Assembly (NCBI RefSeq): GCF_002218025.2
Contig: NZ_AP018680.1
Span: 992,001 to 1,056,000, forward strand
Direction: 5' to 3'
Source of the DNA: Vibrio casei
Lineage (GTDB): Bacteria; Pseudomonadota; Gammaproteobacteria; Enterobacterales; Vibrionaceae
DNA: 64,000 bases
The position numbers and the translations under genes are program-made. Within the stretch, counting starts at the first letter, position 1, and the number at the start of each line of letters is the position of its first letter. Below the pieces are notes generated by a model, which saw only the letters and a list, made by a program, of their open reading frames with translations, ran no database searches and had not been told where the DNA came from. Shown one piece after another: positions 27,380 to 35,551 of the stretch.

Positions 27380-29410
27380 ATGAGTAAGCTTTATCAATTA
27401 GAATCAGATTATCAGCCCGCAGGTGATCAGCCAAAGGCGATTCAACAACTCAGTGATGGATTAGATTCAGGTCTTGCACATCAAACACTTTTAGGGGTAA
27501 CTGGTTCCGGTAAAACATTTACGCTGGCTAATGTGATAGCTCAAGCGCAAAGACCAACTATTTTACTTGCTCCGAATAAAACCTTAGCGGCTCAATTGTA
27601 TGGAGAGATGAAAGCATTCTTTCCACATAATGCCGTCGAATATTTTGTGTCTTATTACGATTATTATCAACCTGAAGCTTACGTGCCCACCACAGATACC
27701 TTTATTGAAAAAGATTCTTCCGTTAATGCCCATATAGAACAAATGCGACTGTCTGCAACCAAATCTCTTATTGAAAGAAAAGATGCCATTATTGTGGCCT
27801 CGGTTTCTGCTATCTATGGTTTGGGCGACCCTGATTCTTATCTTAAAATGATGCTGCATATTCGCCGTGGCGATATTCTTGTACAGCGCGACATCATTCG
27901 GCGCTTAGCGGAACTTCAATATAGCCGTAATGATATGGTGTTTGAACGGGGTAACTTTCGTGTACGTGGTGAAGTCATTGATGTCTTTCCTGCTGATTCT
28001 GAACATGATGCCATTCGGCTTGAAATGTTTGATGAAGAAGTTGAATGTATTAGCATTTTTGACCCGTTAACAGGGGCAATTAAGCAGAGAGATATTGCCC
28101 GGGCAACCATTTATCCTAAAACTCACTATGTCACGCCAAGAGAAAAAATCTTAGAGGCCATTGAGGAAATAAAAATTGAGTTAGTTGATCGCCAAAAACA
28201 TTTAAGAGATAACAATAAACTGCTTGAAGATCAACGTATTACTCAGAGAACTCAATTTGATATTGAAATGATGAACGAAATTGGTTTCTGCTCTGGCATC
28301 GAAAACTACTCACGTTATCTTAGTGGTCGAAAAGAAGGCGAGCCACCTCCTACGTTATTTGATTACTTACCAAGAGATGGTTTACTGATCATTGATGAAT
28401 CTCACGTGACTGTCCCGCAAATTGGTGCGATGTATAAAGGCGACCGTTCACGTAAAGAAACCTTGGTTGAATTTGGGTTTCGTTTACCTTCGGCATTGGA
28501 TAATCGACCATTACGCTTTGAAGAATTTGAAGCGCTTGCGCCTCAAACTATCTATGTGTCCGCGACGCCAAGTGTTTATGAGCTTGAAAAATCGGGTGGG
28601 GATGTTGCAGAGCAGGTTGTTCGACCGACTGGCTTGCTTGATCCTGAGATCGAGGTTCGGCCTGTTGCGACTCAAGTTGATGATTTACTTTCTGAAATCC
28701 ATAAGCGTGTGGCGGTAAACGAGCGTGTTCTTGTTACGACATTGACTAAGCGGATGGCTGAGGATTTAACAGAATATTTAACCGAACATGATGTAAAAGT
28801 ACGTTACCTGCATTCTGATATTGATACGGTTGAACGTGTGGAAATTATTCGAGATCTCCGGTTAGGCGAATTTGATGTTCTCGTGGGTATAAACTTGTTG
28901 CGTGAAGGTTTGGATATGCCAGAAGTGTCTTTAGTGGCTATTTTAGACGCCGATAAAGAAGGTTTTTTACGTTCAGAACGCTCTCTTATTCAAACGATTG
29001 GGCGAGCGGCTCGAAACTTGAAAGGCAAAGCCATTTTATATGGAGATTCGATTACTAAATCAATGAAAAAAGCGATTGATGAAACCGAACGCCGCCGAGC
29101 GAAGCAACATGCCTATAATGAATCCTTAGGTACGACACCTCAAGCTTTAAAGAAAAGCATTCAAGATATTATGGAATTGGGGCATGTGGGGACTCGCAAA
29201 GGCAAGAAAGCAAGCAATGTTATTTCTTTATCGAAAGTGGCAGAGCAAGCTGCAAATTATCAAGCGTTATCACCCCAAGAGTTAGACAAACAGATTGCTA
29301 AACTTGAAAATGAAATGTATCAACATGCGCAAAATTTAGAATTTGAGCAAGCGGCGAAGAAGCGAGATGACATAGAACAACTGAGGGAGCAATTTATAGT
29401 TAATAGTTAG
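27380..29410 (+). CDS. uvrB: Excinuclease ABC subunit B
   Basis: 676 aa, the damage-verifying helicase-like subunit of nucleotide excision repair. Walker [14 protein letters not shown] (about residues 39-51), the beta-hairpin region with [16 protein letters not shown]-like [13 protein letters not shown], helicase motif [11 protein letters not shown], and the C-terminal UVR motif ([28 protein letters not shown]) that contacts UvrA/UvrC. The GTGACGAGG stretch precedes the ATG. A terminator follows. Confidence 0.97.
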   Translation: MSKLYQLESDYQPAGDQPKAIQQLSDGLDSGLAHQTLLGVTGSGKTFTLANVIAQAQRPTILLAPNKTLAAQLYGEMKAFFPHNAVEYFVSYYDYYQPEAYVPTTDTFIEKDSSVNAHIEQMRLSATKSLIERKDAIIVASVSAIYGLGDPDSYLKMMLHIRRGDILVQRDIIRRLAELQYSRNDMVFERGNFRVRGEVIDVFPADSEHDAIRLEMFDEEVECISIFDPLTGAIKQRDIARATIYPKTHYVTPREKILEAIEEIKIELVDRQKHLRDNNKLLEDQRITQRTQFDIEMMNEIGFCSGIENYSRYLSGRKEGEPPPTLFDYLPRDGLLIIDESHVTVPQIGAMYKGDRSRKETLVEFGFRLPSALDNRPLRFEEFEALAPQTIYVSATPSVYELEKSGGDVAEQVVRPTGLLDPEIEVRPVATQVDDLLSEIHKRVAVNERVLVTTLTKRMAEDLTEYLTEHDVKVRYLHSDIDTVERVEIIRDLRLGEFDVLVGINLLREGLDMPEVSLVAILDADKEGFLRSERSLIQTIGRAARNLKGKAILYGDSITKSMKKAIDETERRRAKQHAYNESLGTTPQALKKSIQDIMELGHVGTRKGKKASNVISLSKVAEQAANYQALSPQELDKQIAKLENEMYQHAQNLEFEQAAKKRDDIEQLREQFIVNS

Positions 29411-29438
29411 TTGGTCGATAAATATTGGCGCTTATTCG

Positions 29439-29471
29439 GCGACGCCTCACAGCAATGAGACGTCGCTTTTT
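29439..29471 (+). terminator. uvrB terminator
   Basis: GCGACG-C-CTCA-CAGCAA-TGAG-A-CGTCGC then TTTTT: an interrupted stem with a T-tract about 30 bp after uvrB. Confidence 0.8.
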
Positions 29472-29565
29472 ATTGTGATGATTATGATTATGGTTATGAT
29501 GATTGTGGGTAAACTCATCAATGAGTAAAGTTATGCCCATTTTACAATGACGAATAAGGCTTGGT

Positions 29566-30456
29566 TCATTGTAAGATGATTTTTTCAATTTCTTGTTGGA
29601 GTTTTTTACGATCATGTCGCCATTCATGATTAGGAGAAGCAAGATTGACTTCAATACATTGATAACCTGATTCGATGGCTTGAGTACAGTTTTCACCGAG
29701 CAAAATATCGACAGGCCTACCGTTGCAGGCGCGTTGGCACCATTTCAACTTTTCTTCTAGATTCATCATGCCCGCAGGGCCAAATTCTTTATCAAGGTTT
29801 TCCACAAACACCACTTTGGCTCGAGTGTTTTTTGCAATGGCTTTCCCTATTTCAGGCAGTAATAATGGCGGCATAATACTGGTTAAAAAGCTTCCTGGAC
29901 CTAAAATAATGCAATCGGCTTCTAAAATAGCTTGAATGCCTTCTTCTGTAGCGGGTACTTCTGGCTCAACGTACAAACGCTGTAATGGCTCTGACATGTC
30001 ATCCACATTGGTTTCACCTCGGACCCATTTACCTGTTTTTGATAGCGCAGTGAGATCGGCTGGGTGCTCAGACATCGGAACAATATTGACTTCCACTTTG
30101 AGCATATTACAAATGAGGTGGATGGCATCAAGAGGGCGGATAGAGAGGTTATCTAAAGCGGTCAGCATTAAATTGCCGAGATTATGCCCATTAAGCTCAC
30201 CTTGACCTCTAAATCGATACTCAAACATCATCGAACTAATATTAGGTTCTGTGATTAACTGATTAATACAGTTACGGGTGTCACCCCAAGCTATCCCACC
30301 TTGGCATTGACGAATACGCCCAGTTGAGCCACCGTTATCGGTTGTCGCAACAATCCCGGTTGCATTGGAACCAAAATCTTTCAAAGCAGCAAGCATACGG
30401 CCTAAGCCATGCCCACCACCAATCGCAACGACTTTTTTATTTTTATGAATGGTCAT
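29566..30456 (-). CDS. ybhK: YvcK/CofD-family gluconeogenesis-factor-like protein YbhK
   Basis: 296 aa. The nucleotide-sugar-binding Rossmann-like family of CofD and Bacillus YvcK. Motifs: VVAIGGGHGLGRMLAAL, ATTDNGGSTGRIR, GDTRNCINQL, and the late ILGPGSFLTSIMPPLLLP. The E. coli orthologue also lies between uvrB and moaA. YvcK binds UDP-sugars and affects cell-wall supply on gluconeogenic carbon; the E. coli role is not settled. CofD activity (F420 synthesis) is not expected here, since no F420 genes are near. Confidence 0.88.
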   Translation of the reverse strand: MTIHKNKKVVAIGGGHGLGRMLAALKDFGSNATGIVATTDNGGSTGRIRQCQGGIAWGDTRNCINQLITEPNISSMMFEYRFRGQGELNGHNLGNLMLTALDNLSIRPLDAIHLICNMLKVEVNIVPMSEHPADLTALSKTGKWVRGETNVDDMSEPLQRLYVEPEVPATEEGIQAILEADCIILGPGSFLTSIMPPLLLPEIGKAIAKNTRAKVVFVENLDKEFGPAGMMNLEEKLKWCQRACNGRPVDILLGENCTQAIESGYQCIEVNLASPNHEWRHDRKKLQQEIEKIILQ

Positions 30457-30650
30457 GTATTCGATTCTTAGTCTGGATTTTAGAAAAAATGATATTTCTT
30501 TGATGTCGGTTAATTAATATAACGGGCTTAAGGCTAAATGGGTATGGCAAATCTCGACTTTGTTGCGTACTATTTAAAAACAGTGTTATTGATTCATCAC
30601 TAAGTAATATATTTTAGGTTACTTCTAAAGATTTATCGTTAGCAACGTCA

Positions 30651-30786
30651 TAACTCCGAGCTTTCATTGCTAAGTCTTCCATTGTTGATAATAGATAATA
30701 GAAGATAAGTATTCAAAGCCAGTGGCATTATGTCACCAGGGTTTACTTAGAAATGAGTATACCTCCCGTATTTGGAAAGGTGTTTC
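30651..30786 (+). ncRNA. Probable Moco (molybdenum cofactor) riboswitch upstream of moaA
   Basis: The leader carries conserved blocks I associate with the Moco RNA motif: ACTCCGAGC, AAGTCTTCCATT pairing with GAAGAT, GTGGCATTATGTCACCAGGG, and CCTCCCG...TTTGGAAAGGTG at the 3' end. The final block overlaps the moaA ribosome-binding site, so ligand binding could hide it. This motif class precedes moaA in other Gammaproteobacteria. Assigned by eye only; 5' boundary approximate. Confidence 0.68.
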
Positions 30787-31851
30787 GTGACCTCAATTGT
30801 TTCTTATTACTCCCCCAGTAAAATAGGGGAGCATGATGGCGTATCGGCGTTATCACAAGCAGACAGCAAGCAGTTTGTTGATCGTTATGAGCGTAAATTT
30901 TACTATTTACGGTTATCGATTACGGATGTCTGTAATTTCAAATGTACTTATTGCCTTCCTGACGGTTATCATCCAACGGGACGAAAAAACTCGTCTTTTC
31001 TTGATCAAACAGAAATTAAACGCATTGTGAATGCGTTTGCTGATTGTGGTACCACTAAGGTTCGAATTACCGGTGGTGAACCGACATTACGGAAAGACTT
31101 TACTGATATTGTCGCGAGCGTTGCAGATACTCGTGGTATTAAAAAAGTGGCCATGACAACAAATGGCTACCGAATAGCTAAGCAAGTGGATAGCTGGAAA
31201 GACGCCGGGTTAACCAATATTAATGTCAGCGTAGACAGCCTTGATCCTAAACTGTTCCACCAAATTACCGGTGAGAATAAATTCCATGATGTGATGAACG
31301 GAATTGAAAGAGCATTGGAAATTGGCTATGAGCAAATCAAAGTCAACGTTGTATTACTCAAGCAATACAACGGTAATGCATTACCAAGCTTTCTTCATTG
31401 GATTAAATCCCGTCCTATTCAGTTGCGTTTTATTGAATTGATGCAAACGGGCGAAATGGATTCACTGTTTCAAGAGCAGCATCAATCAGGGGTGAGTATT
31501 CGTAATCACTTGATCGCGAATGGTTGGTTATTGAAAGTCAAAGAAGCCAATGATGGCCCTGCGCAAGTGTTTATTCACCCTGATTATCTAGGTGAAATTG
31601 GCCTTATCATGCCTTATGAAAAAGGCTTTTGTGAAACCTGTAATCGTCTGCGTGTCTCTGCGACAGGTAAGCTACACCTGTGCTTATTTGGTGAAGAAGG
31701 TGTTGAGTTGCGTGATTTACTCCAACAAGATGAGCAAGAAAAAGACCTTATCGCACGAATTCAAGGTGCGCTTAATACCAAATCTGTTAGCCACTTTTTA
31801 CAAGAAGGCAAAACAGGTATGACGCCACATTTGGCTTCTATAGGCGGTTAA
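30787..31851 (+). CDS. moaA: GTP 3',8-cyclase MoaA
   Basis: 354 aa from GTG (30787), chosen for GGAAAGG placed before it; a TTG at 30772 falls inside that site. Radical-SAM cluster motif CNFKCTYC and C-terminal cluster [18 protein letters not shown]. With MoaC it converts GTP to cyclic pyranopterin monophosphate. About 25 residues longer at the N-terminus than E. coli MoaA; homology starts near [16 protein letters not shown]. First gene of moaABCDE. Confidence 0.94.
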   Translation: MTSIVSYYSPSKIGEHDGVSALSQADSKQFVDRYERKFYYLRLSITDVCNFKCTYCLPDGYHPTGRKNSSFLDQTEIKRIVNAFADCGTTKVRITGGEPTLRKDFTDIVASVADTRGIKKVAMTTNGYRIAKQVDSWKDAGLTNINVSVDSLDPKLFHQITGENKFHDVMNGIERALEIGYEQIKVNVVLLKQYNGNALPSFLHWIKSRPIQLRFIELMQTGEMDSLFQEQHQSGVSIRNHLIANGWLLKVKEANDGPAQVFIHPDYLGEIGLIMPYEKGFCETCNRLRVSATGKLHLCLFGEEGVELRDLLQQDEQEKDLIARIQGALNTKSVSHFLQEGKTGMTPHLASIGG

Positions 31852-31889
31852 TCTTCCCTTTTCTATTTTGATTTTTTGAGGTTATCAAT

Positions 31890-32402
31890 ATGGCACGTGT
31901 TGCTGCTGAGTTTAAACCTGCACGAATTGCAGTCTTGACCGTATCGGATTCTCGAACCCCTGAAAATGACACATCGGGTGATTATTTTGTTGAGCAAATT
32001 CAGCAAGTAGGGCATCAATTGGCTGAGCGTCAAATTGTCGCAGATAACAAATATCAAATTCGCGCCTTGGTTTCAGGGTGGATTGCTGATGGTACTATTC
32101 AAGCGGTCTTAATTAGCGGTGGCACGGGCTTTACCGCAAAAAACTATACAACGGAAGCACTGCAACCTTTATTTGATAAACAAGTAGAAGGTTTTGGTGA
32201 GATTTTTCGCATGCTGTCTTTTGAAGACATTGGATCATCGAGCTTACAATCTCGTGCAATCGCGGGAATGGCTAACCAAACGGTTATTTTTGCGATGCCA
32301 GGTTCGACGGGGGCATGTCGTCTAGGTTGGGAAAAGTTAATCAAGGAGCAGCTTGACGCGCGTCATCGCCCTTGTAATTTTATGCCTCATCTTTCCGCTT
32401 AA
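31890..32402 (+). CDS. moaB: Molybdenum cofactor biosynthesis protein MoaB
   Basis: 170 aa, MoCF/MogA fold. AVLTVSDSRTPENDTSGDY at the N-terminus, ISGGTGFTAKNYTTEAL (MPT-binding loop), and MPGSTGACRLGWEKLIKEQLD. Related to MogA molybdopterin adenylyltransferase; the exact role of MoaB in enterics is unclear because MogA carries the activity. It lies 38 bp after moaA with its own ribosome-binding site (TTGAGG). Confidence 0.95.
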   Translation: MARVAAEFKPARIAVLTVSDSRTPENDTSGDYFVEQIQQVGHQLAERQIVADNKYQIRALVSGWIADGTIQAVLISGGTGFTAKNYTTEALQPLFDKQVEGFGEIFRMLSFEDIGSSSLQSRAIAGMANQTVIFAMPGSTGACRLGWEKLIKEQLDARHRPCNFMPHLSA

Positions 32403-32426
32403 AAATTCTAATAAGGAATGATATCC

Positions 32427-32906
32427 ATGTCTCAATTTACCCATATTAATGCTTCTGGTGAAGCTAACATGGTTGATGTCTCTGCTAAACAAGAAACGGT
32501 ACGTGAAGCTCGGGCAGAAGCTTGGGTGAGTATGTCAAAAGAAACGTTAGATTTGATCGTTTCAGGCTCCCATCATAAAGGCGATGTCTTTGCGACGGCT
32601 CGCATTGCGGGCATTCAAGCTGCTAAAAAAACATGGGATTTGATCCCGTTATGTCACCCACTATTGCTATCAAAAGTTGAAGTGCAACTAGAAGCAAAAC
32701 CAGAAACTAACCAAGTTCGTATTGAATCTGTGTGTAAATTGGCGGGAAAAACCGGGGTAGAAATGGAAGCGTTAACGGCGGCTTCCGTGACCGCACTGAC
32801 CATTTATGATATGTGCAAAGCGGTACAAAAAGACATGGTGATAGGAAACGTACGTTTGCTTGAGAAAACCGGTGGTAAGTCTGGTCATTTCGTTGTGGCT
32901 AATTAA
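32427..32906 (+). CDS. moaC: Cyclic pyranopterin monophosphate synthase MoaC
   Basis: 159 aa from [19 protein letters not shown], which matches E. coli; an ATG nine bases upstream abuts the AAGGA site and is less likely. Family blocks are [28 protein letters not shown] and [23 protein letters not shown] with the catalytic Lys/Asp region at KAVQKDM. It completes cPMP formation after MoaA. Confidence 0.95.
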   Translation: MSQFTHINASGEANMVDVSAKQETVREARAEAWVSMSKETLDLIVSGSHHKGDVFATARIAGIQAAKKTWDLIPLCHPLLLSKVEVQLEAKPETNQVRIESVCKLAGKTGVEMEALTAASVTALTIYDMCKAVQKDMVIGNVRLLEKTGGKSGHFVVAN

Positions 32907-32928
32907 TACGATATTCAAGGTTATAAAC

Positions 32929-33174
32929 ATGATTAAAGTTTTGTTTTTTGCTCAAACGCGTGAACAAATTGGTGTGGATTCAGTGATGGTTGATGTGGAT
33001 AACATCACAGCGGATGATCTGCGTGAACATCTTTGTGCTAAAGGTAATGAATGGGCGCAAGCGCTTCAAACTGGAAAGCTATTAGTTGCGATCAACCAAG
33101 ATATGGTATCAATGGTGTCTATGGTCAAAACCGGCGATGAAGTCGCGTTCTTTCCACCGGTGACCGGAGGTTAA
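32929..33174 (+). CDS. moaD: Molybdopterin synthase sulfur-carrier subunit MoaD
   Basis: 81 aa, ubiquitin-like beta-grasp protein. It starts at MIKVLFFAQTREQIG and ends in the essential Gly-Gly (FFPPVTGG) that is adenylated by MoeB and thiocarboxylated. It ends one base before the moaE start, so the two are tightly coupled; the products form the heterotetrameric MPT synthase. Confidence 0.95.
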   Translation: MIKVLFFAQTREQIGVDSVMVDVDNITADDLREHLCAKGNEWAQALQTGKLLVAINQDMVSMVSMVKTGDEVAFFPPVTGG

Positions 33175-33175
33175 T

Positions 33176-33637
33176 ATGTCTCAAATTGAAATGGTTTCAG
33201 TGCAATATGACGATTTTGATATTGGATTAGAATATCAACGTTTATCAGAAGGTACACAAGCTGGTGCCGTGGTGACCTTTGTCGGTAAAGTGAGAGATAT
33301 GAATCTTGGAGATTCAGTGACGGGGCTAAGTCTTGAGCATTATCCGGGAATGACGGAACGTTCATTAGTGTCGATTTGTGAACAAGCAAAACAGCGTTGG
33401 CCATTATTGAATATCCGTGTGATTCATCGCGTTGGTGATTTGAATTTAGGCGATCAAATTGTATATGTGGGCGTTTCTAGTTCCCATCGTAATGCTGCTT
33501 TTGAAGCCTGTGAATTCGTGATGGATTATTTAAAGACACAAGCGCCTTTCTGGAAAAAAGAACGTACTGTTGATGATGTCCGTTGGGTGGAGTCGCGCGA
33601 TTCAGATGCAACAGCGGCGGAGCGATGGCAGTCTTGA
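33176..33637 (+). CDS. moaE: Molybdopterin synthase catalytic subunit MoaE
   Basis: 153 aa. It transfers sulfur from MoaD to cPMP. Conserved GAVVTFVGKVRDMN, LEHYPGMTE, IHRVGDLNLGDQIVYVGVSSSHR, and the catalytic lysine segment APFWKKERT. Last gene of the moa operon; a terminator follows about 70 bp later. Confidence 0.95.
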   Translation: MSQIEMVSVQYDDFDIGLEYQRLSEGTQAGAVVTFVGKVRDMNLGDSVTGLSLEHYPGMTERSLVSICEQAKQRWPLLNIRVIHRVGDLNLGDQIVYVGVSSSHRNAAFEACEFVMDYLKTQAPFWKKERTVDDVRWVESRDSDATAAERWQS

Positions 33638-33705
33638 ATTTCTCTTTAAATTCATAACGGGTTTGTTCGTAATGGGGTTTATGACGAGATAAAACATTAG
33701 AAAGG

Positions 33706-33731
33706 AAAGCCTCTGTATTCCGAGGCTTTTT
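33706..33731 (+). terminator. Terminator between moaE and the GAPDH gene
   Basis: AAAGCCTC-TGTATTCC-GAGGCTTTTT: an 8-bp stem with flanking A and T tracts between convergent genes. Confidence 0.85.
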
Positions 33732-33743
33732 GTTATTTATTGA

Positions 33744-35183
33744 TTAACCTAATGAAGGGTAAGTCTTAAAACGTACCCCCATCATATGTTCCATACAATG
33801 CACGACTTGGCAGCTATAACCAAACTCGTTGTCATACCAAATATACAATACACAACGGTTGTCTTGTGCGATAGTCGCGGCGCCATCAATGACTCCTGGG
33901 TAGCGAGAACCGACAATATCGGTCGAAACAATTTCAGTCGATTGTGTGTAATCAATTTGTGGTGATAAAGCAGAATTAAACGCCATTTGTTGTAAATAGT
34001 GATTTAATTCCTCTTTTTCAGCGGCATTTTCTAAGTTTAGATTGGCTACCGCCATTGAAACGTTGGGTGTTGGAACACGGATGGCATTACCGGTTAATTT
34101 ATTGGCTAATTCAGGGAGTGCTTTTGAGACAGCTTTCGCTGCACCTGTTGACGTTAACACCATATTCAATGATGCGCTGCGACCACGACGTTCGCCGCTG
34201 TGAAAGTTATCGATTAAGTTTTGATCGTTAGTGTAAGAATGAACGGTTTCGATGTGGCCAGATGTGATGCCATATTTATCATTCATTGCTTTTAATACAG
34301 GAGTAATCGCATTGGTGGTGCAGCTTGCCGCTGAAATAATACTGTCGGTAACTTCAATATCTTGGTGGTTAACGCCAAAGACAATGTTTTTAATTTCACC
34401 TTTGCCAGGAGCCGTCAGTAATACTTTTGATGTGCCTGAACATTCTAAGTGTTGCCCTAGTCCATCGGTATCACGCCATACACCTGTATTGTCAACAACA
34501 AGCGCGTCTTTAATATTGTAATCTGTATAATTCACCTCTTGTGGTGAATTGGCGTAAATGAATTGAATATAATTGCCATTGACGATCAAGGCATTATTTT
34601 CTTTATCGATGATGATGCTGCCATTGAACTGCCCATGAACGGAATCTCGGCGTAGCAAATTAGCACGTTTTTCTAAATCTCCCTCTTTACCACCACGCAC
34701 AACAATCGCGCGCAACCTTAACGGGTAGCCAGGGCCACTTTTTTCAACTAATAAACGAGTCAATAACCGACCAATTCGACCAAACCCATATAGCACAACG
34801 TTTTTGGGTTCCGCGATTGTTTGACCGCTTAATGCATCACTTAACGCTGATGCTAAAAAATGAGAAGGGCTGTCGGTGTGTGAGTGATGTTGAACATATT
34901 GTTGAGTCAGCTTACCAATATCAATGTAACAAGGGGAAAGGGGAAGTTGGCAAAGCTGCTTTATTAATGGTTCAACTTGTTGAAGGGTGAGGTTTGATTG
35001 AGTGTAGCGTTGTGAAAGGTGGGTTAATTTGATAATGTCAATAGTGCCAGCATTGACTAGGGTTTTGCCGAACATCAGTAGTTCAACTCCTTTTTGTCGA
35101 TAGAGTTGAGCTATTTTGGGCAGCAAGTTCTCAGCAATGGTTTGGGATTGTTGCCATTCTTGTTGATGGACTTGTGGATTCAT
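33744..35183 (-). CDS. Glyceraldehyde-3-phosphate dehydrogenase, long N-extended type
   Basis: 479 aa, about 145 longer than classical GAPDH. An N-terminal helical extension (residues 1-125, no known motif) precedes the NAD-binding start VVLYGFGRIGRLLTRLL. The active site SAASCTTNAITP keeps the catalytic Cys but has Ala in place of the second Cys of CTTNC. The catalytic His is in VETVHSYTNDQNLID. The type is also found in Pseudomonas beside the ordinary enzyme. Its direction of use (glycolysis or gluconeogenesis) and cofactor are not settled. Single gene. Confidence 0.88.
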   Translation of the reverse strand: MNPQVHQQEWQQSQTIAENLLPKIAQLYRQKGVELLMFGKTLVNAGTIDIIKLTHLSQRYTQSNLTLQQVEPLIKQLCQLPLSPCYIDIGKLTQQYVQHHSHTDSPSHFLASALSDALSGQTIAEPKNVVLYGFGRIGRLLTRLLVEKSGPGYPLRLRAIVVRGGKEGDLEKRANLLRRDSVHGQFNGSIIIDKENNALIVNGNYIQFIYANSPQEVNYTDYNIKDALVVDNTGVWRDTDGLGQHLECSGTSKVLLTAPGKGEIKNIVFGVNHQDIEVTDSIISAASCTTNAITPVLKAMNDKYGITSGHIETVHSYTNDQNLIDNFHSGERRGRSASLNMVLTSTGAAKAVSKALPELANKLTGNAIRVPTPNVSMAVANLNLENAAEKEELNHYLQQMAFNSALSPQIDYTQSTEIVSTDIVGSRYPGVIDGAATIAQDNRCVLYIWYDNEFGYSCQVVHCMEHMMGVRFKTYPSLG

Positions 35184-35551
35184 TTTAATACCTTTGGATT
35201 ACGCTATTGGATGAGCATCAAAACGATGCGTTTAATGTGCGCTCACTCTTATAGGTTCGAGACAGTCACACTGGCAAACTCAAGCTTGTCGATGTGTTTC
35301 ACTCTTAATCGGTGAATGGGATCACTGAGTAATTATATCAATATGATAATTACTGACTGGCTTATGTGAATTTGCTAGCAGATTGTACTGAGTGGAGTAT
35401 TTATTCTGCTACGAAAAATAAATCGAACTTGGTATTTTGTTATCTAGCTCACGAAAGAATCTGCGTGTTCAGCGACAGATAAAAGAAAAAGGCCGATGAT
35501 TGTTCGTCGGCCTTTGTTTATTTTAGGTGTGTAGGTTTATTTGTAGGGTAT
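35184..35551. other. Intergenic region, GAPDH upstream and chiA downstream
   Basis: 368 bp holding the GAPDH promoter (minus strand) and the chiA terminator at 35488-35515. No other feature recognised. Confidence 0.5.
35488..35515 (-). terminator. chiA terminator
   Basis: On the minus strand AAAGGCCGA-CGAACAATCA-TCGGCCTTTTTC: a 9-bp GC-rich stem and T-tract. Confidence 0.85.

Noticed and set aside
29400..29696. 98-aa His/Asn-rich minus-strand frame
   Set aside because: It overlaps ybhK in another frame and reads through the uvrB terminator and the ATGATT run; its His/Asn content comes from the repeat.
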